A DNA stretch of 64,000 nucleotides from Atkinsonella hypoxylon (GCA_000729835.1 JFHB01000011.1:124001-188000); one strand, 5' to 3'. Positions 34,527 through 46,729 are shown, counted from the stretch's first letter. A program made the numbers and translations. Notes: generated from the letters alone by a model not told the origin.

Positions 34527-36019
34527 CGGGGTTGAAAATCGGGTTCTTCATCAGTGCTGCCAATATGTTTTCACACCTATGTTTTTCAAAGGATGATTCA
34601 TTATTTTCCCACCCGATGACATAAAACACTTCAGGTATCTTAGCGGATGGATAGCGAAACAGATTCAACGAGAATAGAAGATACCATAACATGTCAGCCA
34701 AAGTGAGAGACAGTTCAACCTTGTCTGTGCGAAACTAGCAGTTTCTGCAATGTAAGCTGTGGCCAAAACTACAGCACAGCGATGTAAATCCCGAGAACTA
34801 CGAACCGGTAGACGGCATCTAGTACAATGCCCGGAGTGGCAAGTTTCTATCATGCTTCTCAGCATCGTCTCAGCCTTTAAGCACGATCTGGTTGACTGGA
34901 GACCTAAGAACGAGCCCGGGATAATTTTGACACATCTTTCATTGAAGTCACGGCGAGGCGAATATTGTAAAGCAGTTTGTAACGAATAACTTCGCTCTAA
35001 GTCGCATCGACGCTGTATATAGGGGGTCAGTGATCACGCATATCGAACTTTAAAAATAAAAATAAAAAAAACTTCAAAGAAAGCCAGGCAAATGACTCAG
35101 CTATGACAGCGTTGAAGCTTTAGTTTTGTCTTTGTCGGCCCATCACTTGGACCTTTAATATACCGCGATACGGAATGTGGCAAAGCAAATGGCGCATGCA
35201 TATGATGGGCACGCGGCCACTCCAGACGAGGACTCCTAACCCATCGTGGTGCCCGCAAAGATATTACAGGAACTGGGCCCCTTTAGTCGTGGATGGCGGC
35301 ATTTTCACGGTCAATTTCGAATTAGTCCGAATTGATGCGAATTAATGAATGCGTGGCTTCTTAACGTCTCAGATGTGAATACCGACAATTGCGATCCATT
35401 TCAGCTGTGCAAGGCCAAGGTTGATAACTTTTTCTCATAATGTTACATGTTGCAGCAGGAATCAGCTTGGTTGTCGATTGCGAACCTAGTGCAAAAAGAA
35501 TTACTAGGCCAAATGCTGAGGCCAATGCCTGTAGGTGTTGCGCTGCCCAAGCTATCAAAGTCTGCTGTGCAATATGACGATGACCGACGTGATTATTTTT
35601 GCAATTGTTGAAGAGCTGTCATAGGTGACCCCCTCCGTAGCCCCATCGCCGCATGAATGGCAAGGTAAGAACAGAAACTGTAACGGACACAAAACGGAAC
35701 AGACATAAGAAACCTAGTGTCAAAGAGGAGAAGTGACGTGGCAGTAAAACAAAGATGAAAGAAGATCGCAGTAGGAAAACTTCTGGGGGGCTTTGAACCA
35801 CATTCCCAAAGCCCCTCATGAAAGAAGACTGTGTTTAGTAGCAGAGCCCAGTAAGTGTTAATAAGGCTCCAATAGTGGCGGAGCGCTTTGAATAATTCAC
35901 CCGGAAATACATAGCAAGCGAGTCTTCAAGATCGATAAATGTTACGTCCGAAGAATGGCATTGGTGTACAGATCGTCGATGTGGACCCAGACTCATCGAG
36001 TAGCTTGGTCGGTCCCTAG
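34527..36019. other. Intergenic region between SEC39 and the Tra2-like gene
   Basis: About 1.5 kb between convergent 3' ends. No open frame resembles a known family. A perfect 9-bp stem with an 11-nt loop lies at 35787-35815, about 200 bp from the Tra2-like stop codon. An A-rich AAATAAAA stretch at 35051-35070 may serve polyadenylation. Nothing else recognised. Confidence 0.4.
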
Positions 36020-37222
36020 TCATGTTAGAAATATATGCTTGTGAGACGAGATGTGGTTCGAACCTCCATATGGCTCACGAGCCTCAGTTCTCGGGGCCGA
36101 GTCCCCGTAGCCAGGTCCGCTGGCTATGCCATCGCGGTCCCTGGGAGCACTTCGATCAGCCTGCCGGTCATATCGATCACGTTCATAACCACCGGGACCT
36201 CCGCGAGGGCCATAGCGGTCGCGATCATCGCGCCCTCCATATCTTTCTCGGCCGTAATATTCATCACGATCTCTGCGTTCATATGCCCCTCGATCAGAAT
36301 CACGAGTGTAGCCGCGATCATCATATCTCCGCTCTTCTCTATAGGCGGAGCGGTCATGGCTACGTTCATAGCCACCTCGCTCATAGCCGCGATCTTCTTG
36401 GCGGCGATCATAGTTTCGTTCATATCCGCGATACCTGTAGGATTCGTCACGTCCATAGCCACCAGAGCCGCCGTATCCGCCGCGGCGGCGATCATCAAAA
36501 CGATTACGGAGATCTAGTAACAGTTAATGAAAAGACTTGAATGTTGTAGTGTAGGGACTGCACATGCATCGCTTAGGTGGCCCAAAATATCTGCCAGGTG
36601 TTGGCGTACGAGGGCACGCACGGCGTGCTTTCTCGATGCTCAAAGTACGTCCTTCAATTTGTTCGCCTTGAAGTCCCTCTTTGGCTGCTTCGGCTTGCTC
36701 CGAGGTTACCATTTTCACAAAGCCAAATCCTCGCGATTCCTTGGTGTGCGGATCACGCATAATTTGACATTTTTCAACGTCTCCATACTTTTCGAACATC
36801 TTGGAGACCTCCGCCTCAGTCAAACGTGGATGTATGCCAGTGACAAAAAGATTAGAGCCGGGATTGACTGCGCCATCATCGTCATCCTTAAGACCGGAAG
36901 ACTCTTTTGACGACCTAGAAGAAATCAATATACTGAATGTCGCCATGAGTTTAATGGGCGTCTGACTTACGGTTCGGCATTACCGTTTGGTGAAATGGAT
37001 CGACGGCGGGGACCATCGTTGTCATCCCGGGCAGGTCGTGGGGACGCACTCCTGTGGTCACGATCGTAACGAGCACCCTCGTCTGATTTCAAACAGTGAG
37101 CTAGTGCCTTAGAAATAGATGACAGAGGCAAAATGGGCAGTGTGCCCGAACTATGTAGGACTAGACTCACCTTCATAGCGGTCACCACCCGCAGCCTCGT
37201 AATCCATCGAAGTGGTTGCCAT
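36020..37222 (-). CDS. Transformer-2-like splicing factor (RRM plus Arg/Tyr/Asp-rich tail)
   Basis: Nuclear RNA-binding protein of the SR/Tra2 class. The spliced protein is 334 aa. An N-terminal RS-like part (DRDHRSASPRPARDD, PRRRSISP) precedes one RRM at about residues 76-150, with RNP2 LFVTGI and RNP1 RGFGFVKM (116-123) and the Tra2-like stretch KYGDVEKCQIMRDPHT. The linker RPRTPTPGRYFGPPKR follows, and is a hallmark of Tra2. The C-terminal 165 residues are rich in Arg, Asp, Gly and Tyr in DRGYERGGYE-type repeats. Four exons on the minus strand: 37222-37171, 37082-36971, 36914-36568, 36513-36020 (1005 nt). The last intron must be GC-AG to keep frame; reading through it gives a stop after 17 codons and removes the tail. 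Other frames of the tail give a long spurious Ala/Met-rich ORF. Confidence 0.87.
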
Positions 37223-38211
37223 TATGCACTCTGGCGACAGCGTGAGAGCTGAAAAAAATAAAAAAGAAGGAAGTTTTAAATGCAACTCTTTGGAAAAGGA
37301 GTTGTAGGTAGTGGGTTGTTGATGCTGTCAAGGGCAACTAGGAAGCTTGCAAACTTGGCTGATGTAAGAGAAAAAAAAAATAAACCAGATAATAGCGGAC
37401 TAGACCAGCAGCATAAAAACAATACTATGGGCGCTGACTGGCTGAAATTTGTGGAGCGCGACAAAGAGCCGATGATTATGCGGATCCAGCAAATGTGCCC
37501 CGCTGCAACCTTGGCCGGCAAGGCTGGCCACGTCGATTTTTGGCGAGACGTTCGATAAACTATTTGTCAAATAATATTTCCAGACGCTTTTTAAATAATC
37601 TTCCACTCAATTTCTGTGAACTCTACTGTAATATAATTTATGTTATAAGAGTGCTTTCTATTGAAAAAAATCGGCATAACGCGCGAAGCTACCTAGGTAC
37701 TCTATACGAAGCACCTCTCGTCCTATAGCTTTCTTGCCAGTTCCTTTGTGAAAACATATAACAGATCTACACTTGTTCGCCGTCGTTAGTTTGAACCTTT
37801 GACTCTACACTAGACCTCCCTAGCCAGGCGAATGACGCTTCATACATCTAAGACCTTGCAGATCGCTCCATTCCCCACAGATGAAATCCGGCAATGGCTG
37901 AGTTTTGGTGTCCATTTCAAGAACCCTCTAACTGACTACGTATGCGCATCTTGCAGCATATATGGTTAAACAAAGGCACTCAGGAGGCGCCAGACTTCGA
38001 AAATGGGGCAATTGTAGTCGTAGCTTGATATCGTACTTATTGTCGATCCAAAAAGTTGTGCCATGCTTTTGACCTAGGTATGGGGACATTGACGCAAACA
38101 CTGTCCAAGCGATGACATACATAGAGCAATTGGGGTATCAATGGTCTGCATTTCAGAATTTCCTTTTGAGCCATCGACTACAAGACAAAAACTGAATCAG
38201 TGATGAATCGA
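37223..38211. other. Region between NAA20 and the Tra2-like gene
   Basis: About 990 bp holding the Tra2-like promoter and the NAA20 3' flank. It includes single CCTAGGTA motifs near 37690 and 38073, and A-rich runs just upstream of the Tra2-like gene. Small open frames at 37276-37728 have no domain. Confidence 0.4.
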
Positions 38212-38840
38212 TCACCAGACATCTTCCGGATCTACCACATAATTTTCTCCATTCTCGTGGACGTGCTGATGCGCTTCGTCTCTCCGCATGGGCTTCCGCA
38301 TGTCAAAAGCATCCTCGCTTGATTTGCTCGCGTCTGTCGCGTGATCGCCATAGTAATTTTTGACAACACGATATACACTATAGCCCTGACTTTTGTAGAA
38401 TGCTATTGCACGATGGTTGCTCTTCCGGACGAACAAATCTACAAACCAAGCATTATTATCGTCCGCTGCTACCTCTAGTTGCTGTGTAAGAATCTTTCCA
38501 ATGCCAAGTCTACGTGCTTCAGGTGCCACCGTCAGGGCAGTAATGTGTGCGTGCCACGGAAGATAGTGCTCTGAGTATCTGTAGGCCTCTGGAGACGATT
38601 CTACTTTGCCCATGACTGCCCACCTCCGTTATTAACGAAATCCGCGCAAAGGTGGAGCTAATGATACTGACTGTAACCGACGATATTGCCGTCCTTGTCT
38701 TCGCAGACTTGAAAGAGAGACGGCCATTTCGCGAAGTATTGCAAATAGAATCCCAACTCATAAGTCTCTGTCAGAGGGTCCAGATTGCATTTAGAAAACT
38801 TGTCCACGTCCTCCGAGCGAAAATGTCGAAAGGTTGCCAT
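38212..38840 (-). CDS. NAA20: NatB N-terminal acetyltransferase catalytic subunit Naa20 (Nat3)
   Basis: GNAT-fold enzyme that acetylates nascent proteins beginning Met-Asp, Met-Glu, Met-Asn or Met-Gln at the ribosome, with auxiliary subunit Naa25. The spliced protein is 190 aa, normal for the family. The family opening is visible: NLDPLTETYELGFYLQYFAKWP (residues about 18-39). The acetyl-CoA-binding loop RRLGIG is at 91-96, after HAHITALTVAPE. The later strand reads VDLFVRKSNHRAIAFYKSQGYSVYRVVKNYY, also diagnostic. Two exons on the minus strand: 38840-38672 and 38615-38212 (573 nt). The donor GTCAGT was chosen because it gives GYIMGK. The C-terminal tail after about 150 is acidic and His/Arg-rich. 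Confidence 0.95.
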
Positions 38841-38987
38841 AATTACTAAACCCTTTCAGTATCCGATGCGTCTCGTATATGGTAGAATGTGTGGCCTATC
38901 TATAAGCGTAGACCCTTGTGCGCTGTTCTCGACCTGCTCGATGGTTGGGGCTAACGGCTTATCCCAAGTCGTTGAAAATTCGCAACA

Positions 38988-39018
38988 GGGGGGGGGGGGA
39001 GGGGGAGGAGGAGGGGGA
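38988..39018. repeat. G-rich poly-purine tract
   Basis: Thirty-one bases of almost pure G with single A interruptions, about 150 bp upstream of the NAA20 start. It could form a G-quadruplex or triplex; the length is likely to vary. It also yields a spurious polyglycine or polyproline open frame. Confidence 0.88.
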
Positions 39019-40091
39019 TAATATGATGTCTTGAAAACTTTTCGCTTCGCTATCCCTTTTGCCAACTCGCATCAGATCAAACGGTAGATATAGCCGCATG
39101 TAATATGGCGACACCAATGAGAATAAAAACAATTAGATCGCAGCTCAGGATATCGAGAAGTAGCAGACGATTGTCAAGGGGAAAACATCAAATAGCCATC
39201 GAACAAGTCTCTATTAATATGCACCTTATCTGGCCAATAGCAGCCTGGCGCCACTTCATTCAAGGCTTGGGCGATGGTCTGGCATGACGGGAACAGACTG
39301 TTGGCTCGTACTTAGCCTTGCTTGCATAGGTAGGTGGATGATATTACTACAAAGAACGACTACATTTTGTGACGCCGATCCCAAGAAGGCAACTGCGTCA
39401 ACTTTACATGTATTTACCTTCGATCATGTACTATGAAGCCTTGACGCCATGTCCTAGAGGCGGGATATCCCTTTGAGTGCGCGAAGGCTTAGAGATGTGG
39501 ATGACCCACAGTGCTGATCGTACAAAATGTCGCCTGGAAGGGAGTTCGGGGGGTTATTAACGTGAACATTACTTGTAGCCTAGCAACGTGGCCAATAAAG
39601 AGTTGAATCCATACATAGATCTAGCAGTAACTGGGACTAGTAAGCATACCTATACGCATACGCCTATGACCACCTACCCTTAGATACGTTACAAGATGGT
39701 GGTGCTAAAACCTGCTCAGAAATACCGATTTTGCAGCACCTGTGTTTTGCCTGCCTCCCAGCCATATGTCTTTGAGGCCTTCGCGCACTTCAACTTCAGA
39801 TAACATTGAATCTTGAAGGGTACAGCCAAAGTAGACGTGCAAACGTAAGACCTAGTTCAGGCACATATTTCTGGACTTGAGTGTGCCCCTCACTAATTAG
39901 GCACCTGTGGATACCTTCCAGCGCGCTCCAGCACTCTTGTGGCATAAATTTTCTTGAACTAAGTCCTATAAAAGTCTAATCAAAAGTCTGAAAAATACCC
40001 AATATATACTTGATAAAACGCCTAAAAATTATTGCTGAAGAAAAATGCATTCATAAAACTTTTTATAGGTACCTAGGTAGTTGGCAGCTGT

Positions 40092-40146
40092 CATAACTAG
40101 AGCTCTTACCAAAACTCGCGGTGGCGCGCGATGGCACCCGGGTAGG
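40092..40146 (+). repeat. Single arm of a dispersed GAGCTCTT..GGCGCGCG element
   Basis: Contains GAGCTCTTACCAAAA followed by GGTGGCGCGCGATGGCA and then GGTAGGTA. It matches the arms of the inverted pair at 48790-49016 and the arm at 26188-26230. No partner arm is visible within 1 kb. Confidence 0.65.
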
Positions 40147-40424
40147 TACTTGGACGTCGCTAGTTGTACCTAAAACTGGAAAGACAGGCCATCGTGTCCT
40201 GGCGCAAGACGCTCTACATGCACCGTATTCGTCAAAAGTCGTTAATTCTATTCATTTTATGGCGACTGGATTCTTGCTACAAATACACTGTCTGCACGCA
40301 TCCTGCCGGACGAACCAACTGACGAGAACCATATCCGCTGCACGCAACGTTCCATCTCAGCACGGTCCCGTTGGAATTACTTGGCCAGCTCTCAAAGCGC
40401 GCACTCGCAAGTGCCCATCGGGGC

Positions 40425-41656
40425 ATGATGCCTCCAACACCGATCACGCCTCGACACTCTCGACATTCTTCCACTGCCGAAAGTATTCAAGGAATCTCTC
40501 ATGACGGAAGACAGTCGAAATCCTCAAACCATGACGCTACAGGTCCCTTCCTGAACAGCCTGAGTAATCAAGACCACATTGATCTGGGAGTGCTGAACAA
40601 CGGTGACCCGTCTCCGAATGCAGGAATGGGCAACCTTGCCGATGAACTGGCCGATGCTTTCTCTGACACCGACGAGGAAGACGAGGGTGAACTTGGAAGC
40701 GAACAGCGTGCGATCATAGGTTCCCAACAAAGTGACGTGCAAAACTTTCCAACAGACGATGCAGCAGGCAGCGGAGTGGAAAATATATCAATACCATCGA
40801 AATACCCAAGTGGTGAGAAAGCCCATAATTTGACACTACCTTCATCTCACGGAAGAGACGCCCGAACTACTGCGACCGAATACGATGGTAGCGAGTATGG
40901 CTCAGAGTCAGACCTAGACTGCGCCGGTATACCAGCAACATTGGTTGCTAAGATTGATGGAATTGAGTCTCTGGTCCGTCGTGGAACAGAAAACTACGGT
41001 GGTCCAGGCGACAACGTTTTCCAGCGTGTGACCGAAGGCCTTCGTGATCTTGGCTCACAATTGACTGTTGAAAGCAATGCTTCGAGGTCAGAAATGCCCT
41101 TATTGGATAGCCGGACCTAATAATGAAACGCCATACTAATGAGAAGCTTAGATTGATAACTGCTCATACGGCACTGACCACACATCTTGTGCATCAAACT
41201 CGCCAACTTCACGGCCTAGCCTTCCCTCTTCTATCACCTTTGGCGGCTACACCAGATGTTGAGATGGTTGATGATCTCATACCGTTACTTGTATCTTTGA
41301 CAGCTCAGATGCCCCGACCGTCAACAGTAGCATTCAGCTCATTGAATGCTCTTCATACCATTACTTCCGATTTAATTCAGACATTGAGCTATCTATCAGA
41401 CACGTTGCATATGTCACGCCAAACGACAGCAACGGCCACAAGGCGTCTTAAAAGTGCAAAAGACTTGGTATCCGAGATACGGCGTGACGAAGCAATGCGC
41501 GAAGAAGGAGAAAGATGGCTAGATCGAGGAAACTGGAGCCAACGGCTTGCACGTAGAGAATGCGCCAGCGTTTGTGGTGAGGTGATTGGCGGATTCGAGG
41601 ATGTCTGTAACGATTGGCGACAACGACTATTGGCCCAGGCCGAATCTCAAGCCTAA
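40425..41656 (+). CDS. Conserved-looking fungal protein of unknown function
   Basis: I do not recognise this gene. Two exons, 40425-41086 and 41152-41656 (1167 nt, 388 aa), joined by a 65-nt intron with donor GTCAGA and a strong TACTAAT branch site; without the intron the frame stops at tandem TAATAA. The first 220 residues are hydrophilic and probably disordered: a Pro/Ser/His start (MMPPTPITPRHSRHSS), an acidic cluster (DTDEEDEGELG) and further Ser/Glu-rich sequence. The second exon is helical and Leu-rich (HLVHQTRQLHGLAFPLLSPL), then Arg/Glu-rich with coiled-coil character, and has one LDRGNW and one C-x-x-x-C pair. The clean splice signal and codon pattern argue for a real gene. The start could also be 18 codons upstream at 40371. 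Confidence 0.7.
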
Positions 41657-43878
41657 TCATAACACAGATTGAGGCACTGTTCTCGTTGGACGGAACTCCT
41701 CTAGCCACAGTTTCGCACCTTCATTCTTATTTATTTATCTTGGGGTTTTCAACTCCTTCTGGCAAACAGTCAATACCCCATCAGCGAATTTCACATTTCC
41801 ACCACTTGCCGCAGCTCCAAAGCTGAGCTCTGCATGAGCACCCACCTCAAGCTAGCAAATCGCTGTCTTCAGGTACGAGTGACGAAACTGAGTGGATAAG
41901 GCCGTATGGAAATGTAGTTTGCATTAAACTTGCTTTGTTCTTTACGCCATAGATTCGACGAGATATGATTGGAATACAAAGCTCCTTTGAATACGACAAA
42001 TCACAGTCACGTTGTACGTGCGAATTTCATGAGAACCGCAACTGTCAATATCTTTGTTCGGACAGAGATTGTCTTGGTTTAGGCCGCTATAAGTGTCTAC
42101 TCAAAAAGAGACTGCATGCCCTCTAGGACTGTCTCATCAGATTGAGCCCGCTCCGACGAGCAAATGTATTCCTCCTTGAAAGGCCAACAGAGCTATCACG
42201 CCATCATCCTGTAGCCCAAAGCAGTGTACTCAACTCAATAGGCTCGTGGCAATGCCACCATTGCGTTCAGCGCCACAATCTGTACATGTTGAAATTTCGT
42301 GATAAAAATTCCAGTATCGCTAATGGAGCTTGCAAGACTTATTTGTTGAAGGTGAAAAGCTTTTGTGAACGAAGAGGGGAGGAAAGGCGAGTAATTTTTC
42401 TCCCTTTATGTATCGAACTCAATTTTTGTGTAGTAATCCTCGTCGTAAATGTCACTTTTTGGGGCATATCTTATGAACAGTCACTTTTCTCCAGGATTGT
42501 CTCGGTTTGCGCTAGTGAGTAAAAGACAGTAATTTTGCCCCAAGAGCTCTTTGCCAAACGGTCATTATGCAACGTGGCGTTGTCCCAAGTTTGTAGGTTG
42601 GTGCCATATTATTTCTGTTCGCGAACGCGACAGGAACGCGGCTCGTCAAGTTTCTTGCTAGGATGGCGCCACGCGTCAAGATACATCAAGTCACAGCCAA
42701 TCAAAACGTATGCAGCCCCGGCCAGTCTCGACGTAGGAGTGGTGGTGGAGATTTCAACCGGCCTGGCGTCCAGAGAAGCAAGCGACAGTGCACTTCGCGA
42801 AGCCTCTCGTGCGCGGACAGTCTTATTACTATAGACCAAGCCTGATGATACTCGATGGCACAGTATGAGATGTTATTAGAGAGAATGGATCGTCGAGCTG
42901 TATGGTATGCATAAGCCTAGAGTATGCGACAATGTCCCGATAAGCAATGACTTATCTGTCGGGCGGCTGTGAGGGTATTTGATCTTAAAAGTTAGTAGTT
43001 GCATTTTGGCCGTTTCGTGCATGTCAATAGAGCAAAGTTGGCACCAAGCCTCCTCCTTTTTCGAATTTCTGACAATCGTTGCACTGCGGCCACGGAACGA
43101 GCGATGTTGATTGAACAGGCAGGAAAACCGCTAGCCGCATGTCAACATAGGCCACTATGCGCGAAGCGAGATCGCGCAGGCCGCGTTGAGTATATGAAAA
43201 CACAAACAATCACAATTCATTGGTGTCTACTCCGTACCACGTATTGCCTGCCAAACACGTTAGCTATCGTCCTGGGGAAGAAAGACGTGCAGTGCAATGC
43301 AGCCAGGCCAAGGGTGGGACCTCCCGGGCCGTTTCAAACCCAATCAAGAATGATAGTGTTATGAGTGAGTGGTTAGCGCCAGTCACCTCTTGGACCGCCC
43401 GCCTCCCATCTTCTCAGGAATCAACCTCCCTCAGGTGGCTCGAGGCTGTCAGTCTCCCATCATCGTACAACCACTCATTCGATTATAAGGCTGTTGAAAA
43501 CCGCGGGAATAAGTTGTCGTGACTGCAAATCACGAGGAAGCATCGATTGGCCACCTCGCATATCATCTTTAAACCGCTGTTCCCTTTTGTTGCGTCCTCT
43601 GACGCCATTATCATTTGGCAGCTTGTTTTCACAAACCTCCTTTATAACCTCTTTTATACCCACCGATCTCGAACGTGCTAGGATATCAATCTAGTTGGGA
43701 TTATAGAATCTGGGAGCGGGGCCTTCGTGCCCTTATTTGCAGCGATTCGACGGCTACGAGACTCGCATACCAGCCGCCCGATTTTCGACATTTCTATCAT
43801 CTTTAGATGAGGTGTTAAATCCGAACGAATTCAACGAGGAAGTCTAGTTATTAACCTTCAAAAAGCGATTTCAATATC
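41657..43878. other. Long region upstream of CDH1
   Basis: About 2.2 kb. No open frame matches a family. A long leader upstream of the APC/C activator is plausible: 43380-43870 is pyrimidine-rich near the start. A few AT-rich patches near 42300-42500 contain short frames with poor coding character. Confidence 0.4.
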
Positions 43879-45832
43879 ATGGCCTTGCATTCCGAGGAGA
43901 CGTCATCGGCATCTGCGAGAATGCTATCTACACATTTCATCACCGATACTGAACCAGCGCCGAAATCAGGGCCCAATCGAACAGCGACTCCTCCGCCACC
44001 TTTGAGTCGAGCTCAACTGGACTCAAAGCATGACAAAAAAATCGGGAGCATGAGGAAAATGCGTAGTCGCTTAACAGCTGCGGACGAAGCCTTAACTACA
44101 GGTGTAGACACACTTCCTACGGAAAGCGCCCTACTTCGAGAGCTTCAGCGAACACGCCGCGAACGTACACCGATCACTAGCCCTCACAGAAAGCGACAAA
44201 GAATAAATGGTGACCGGTGAGTAAGAATTATCTTGAATCTTTCATGACATGGCTGATCAAACTCAGGTTCATTCCCACCAGATCTGGCCAAGATCTCCAA
44301 GCTAGCTTTAGTCTTTTGCACGAGGACGGTTCGCCTGCTACGCCTTCAAAACAAAAAAAGCGAACCCCACATGGGGAACTTCATTTTCAAAAAAGTAGGT
44401 TGTGGACCTCAAGGACCTTAGTGCGGCGAAACTTGCATCCCATTCTAACATTGTCTTGGCTATAGCTGAAGAAGCGAACAGAACCTTCTCAACTCTGCTT
44501 CGGGCAGAACTTTTTGAGAATTCAGTACCCCAAGCAAACCCCTCTAGTCTATCTCCAAGTAATTCGACTACACACTTGTCGGGAAGCACCCAAGATGGAA
44601 CCCGAGCGCAGACACCCCCCAATAATGCTCCGCCATCTCTTCCATCCTCTTTGACGCCCTCGACGCCGCATAAGAACCTCTTCTCGTACATGTCTCCTCG
44701 ACATCACAGTCATGTAGCAGGACACCTAACTCCTTCAAAAACACCCCAGAGTCGGCATGGGCCAAGTCTAGATACTAGGGCAGAGATATACAGTCTCTCT
44801 CCGGTACGCTTTGGCAGCCAGCAAATGCTTCTCAGTCCCCGTCGACAACCCCGAGCAGTCAGCAAAGTTCCATACAAAGTCCTTGACGCTCCTGAATTGG
44901 CCGACGACTTTTACCTGAATCTTGTAGATTGGGGCAGTGCCAACGTTCTTGGAGTAGGCCTTGGCTCCAGCGTTTATATGTGGAATGCTCAGACAAGCAA
45001 AGTCAATAAGCTTTGCACGTTGGAAGACGATACTGTTACGAGCGTCTCATGGATACAAAAGGGTACGCATCTGGCTATTGGTACAGGGAAAGGTCTCGTG
45101 CAAATTTGGGATGCAGAGAAGACCCGGAGACTAAGAACCATGACTGGGCACACGGCTCGCGTTGGCTCTTTAGCTTGGAACACCCACATTCTAACTTCAG
45201 GATCTCGTGACAGGCTAATATATCATAGAGACGTACGAGCACCTGATCAGTGGTTGAAGAAGCTAGTCGGTCATAAGCAGGAGGTCTGTGGGCTGAAGTG
45301 GAATTGCGAGGATGGCCAGTTGGCTAGTGGAGGCAACGACAATAAGTTGATGGTATGGGATAAACTATCAGAGTCCCCTCTGTGGAAGTTCTCTGATCAC
45401 ACAGCTGCTGTGAAAGCAATATCCTGGTCCCCGCATCAACGTGGACTGCTTGCATCAGGTGGTGGTACGGCAGACCGAAGGATCATCTTTCATGATACTG
45501 TGAAAGGGAGTGTCATAAATGAGATTGACACAGGAAGTCAAGTCTGCAATATTGCATGGTCAAAAAACTCCAACGAAATCGTCTCAACTCACGGTTATAG
45601 CCAGAACCAGATCGTGGTGTGGAAGTATCCATCGATGACACAGGTTGCGAGCTTGACTGGACACACATACCGTGTTCTCTATCTGGCTATGAGTCCAGAT
45701 GGTCGCGTGGTTGTCACAGGAGCTGGTGATGAGACTTTGCGGTTCTGGTCCGTCTTTGGGCGTCGTCCTGGAACACGCGAAGAAGGGGAGGCGGGTGGCG
45801 GGCGACTCGCAGATTGGGGCATTATCCGATGA
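43879..45832 (+). CDS. CDH1: APC/C activator Cdh1/Fzr1 (WD40)
   Basis: Activator and substrate receptor of the anaphase-promoting complex in late mitosis and G1. The spliced protein is 610 aa. The C-box (DRFIPTRSG) straddles the first intron at about residues 112-120. A basic, Ser/Pro-rich segment follows, with NLFSYMSP and SLSPVR as seen in Cdh1 rather than Cdc20. The WD40 propeller starts with KVPYKVLDAPELADDFYLNLVDWG and runs through seven repeats, ending RVVVTGAGDETLRFW. The extreme C-terminus is Ile-Arg, the IR tail that docks on APC/C TPR subunits. Three exons: 43879-44216, 44267-44394, 44466-45832 (1833 nt), canonical borders. Distinguishing marks from Cdc20 are KVLDAPEL, LASGGGTADRRI and the IR tail. 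Confidence 0.95.
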
Positions 45833-46729
45833 TTTCTGTTATGGGAATGATCGAGATCTCGGCATCATTCACTACCATATCTCATGTTCAATCTGCTGCG
45901 GCACGATCGCCGTGCAATACCCCTGCTTTTGTTCCTTTACAGAAACATACCCCTTTGAAACCCTCAGACCGTCCTGATCGGGATCTTATGATAAGCATTG
46001 GCCGTGGGCCACGAATTTTAAGGCGTCGGGGGTGTCTATTCTGGAGCGGAATTTTGGCGTAAGCAGCATGTTGGGAAAGACGGCTTGGGAGATTTATCGA
46101 CACAACGGACCACATTTCGTCAGCACAGGCGTTCGGATTCGGATTAGTGCATGAAATATAGTCCACTTTACGAAACAGACAATTGGAGTGTCTGTCAGGG
46201 TCTACGACACGAGTTTCAGAAACTGGAAATATAACAGCGGCATCACATTATACAATGCACAATATAGCGTCTCACTATGAGAATCACAGTAAATATGAAC
46301 ATATTGGTATGAAACCGTCTTGTTCCTAGTGTGAGTGACGAGTTGTCGATTCGTTCCCAGCACAGTCGCGTAGTACTGGAAACTAGAAGCTTGTGCGTAA
46401 ATAAAATACTAGCGGGAGACGCCAACGTATATGTTCACGTTGATTAGAGTAAGCACAAGACTAAACTCTTCAAGAATGTAGGGTCGATGCGTAGGCACCT
46501 GTCTTGTCAGCATTTTCAACACGACTAGCAGCGGGAGCTATCATGGCCTGACCGCCACCATATGCGGCAAAAAATAAATTTTTTGGGAGCCAACCAGAAT
46601 AGAGTTGCCGAGCATGGTTTGGGAAATAGCATTAGTTACTTCCACTCTGATAACCAGCAACATCCAAACTCTTCTATACGACTTCGACCCAGCTTGAGCA
46701 TGGAATCTATTTGCCCAGCATCTCCGAAT
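45833..46729. other. Convergent region between CDH1 and GPC1
   Basis: About 900 bp of 3' flanks. Nothing beyond short frames is visible; A+T-rich stretches near 46240-46450 and 46560-46580 may carry polyadenylation signals. Confidence 0.4.

Larger units (their letters stand above)
38841..40424. other. Intergenic region with a G/A-rich run and a repeat arm
   Basis: About 1.6 kb upstream of both NAA20 (leftward) and the unrecognised gene at 40425 (rightward). It holds a poly-purine tract (38988-39018), a CCTAGG-type motif near 40066, and one arm of the dispersed GAGCTCTT element (40092-40146). Short open frames have no recognisable content. Confidence 0.45.

Noticed and set aside
36124..36498. 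Long Ala/Met-rich frame on the minus strand, and two overlapping plus-strand frames
   Set aside because: Shadow frames of the repetitive Arg/Tyr/Gly codons in the last exon of the Tra2-like gene.
38785..39065. Frames with a polyglycine or polyproline run on both strands
   Set aside because: Produced by the G-rich tract at 38988-39018; no other coding character.
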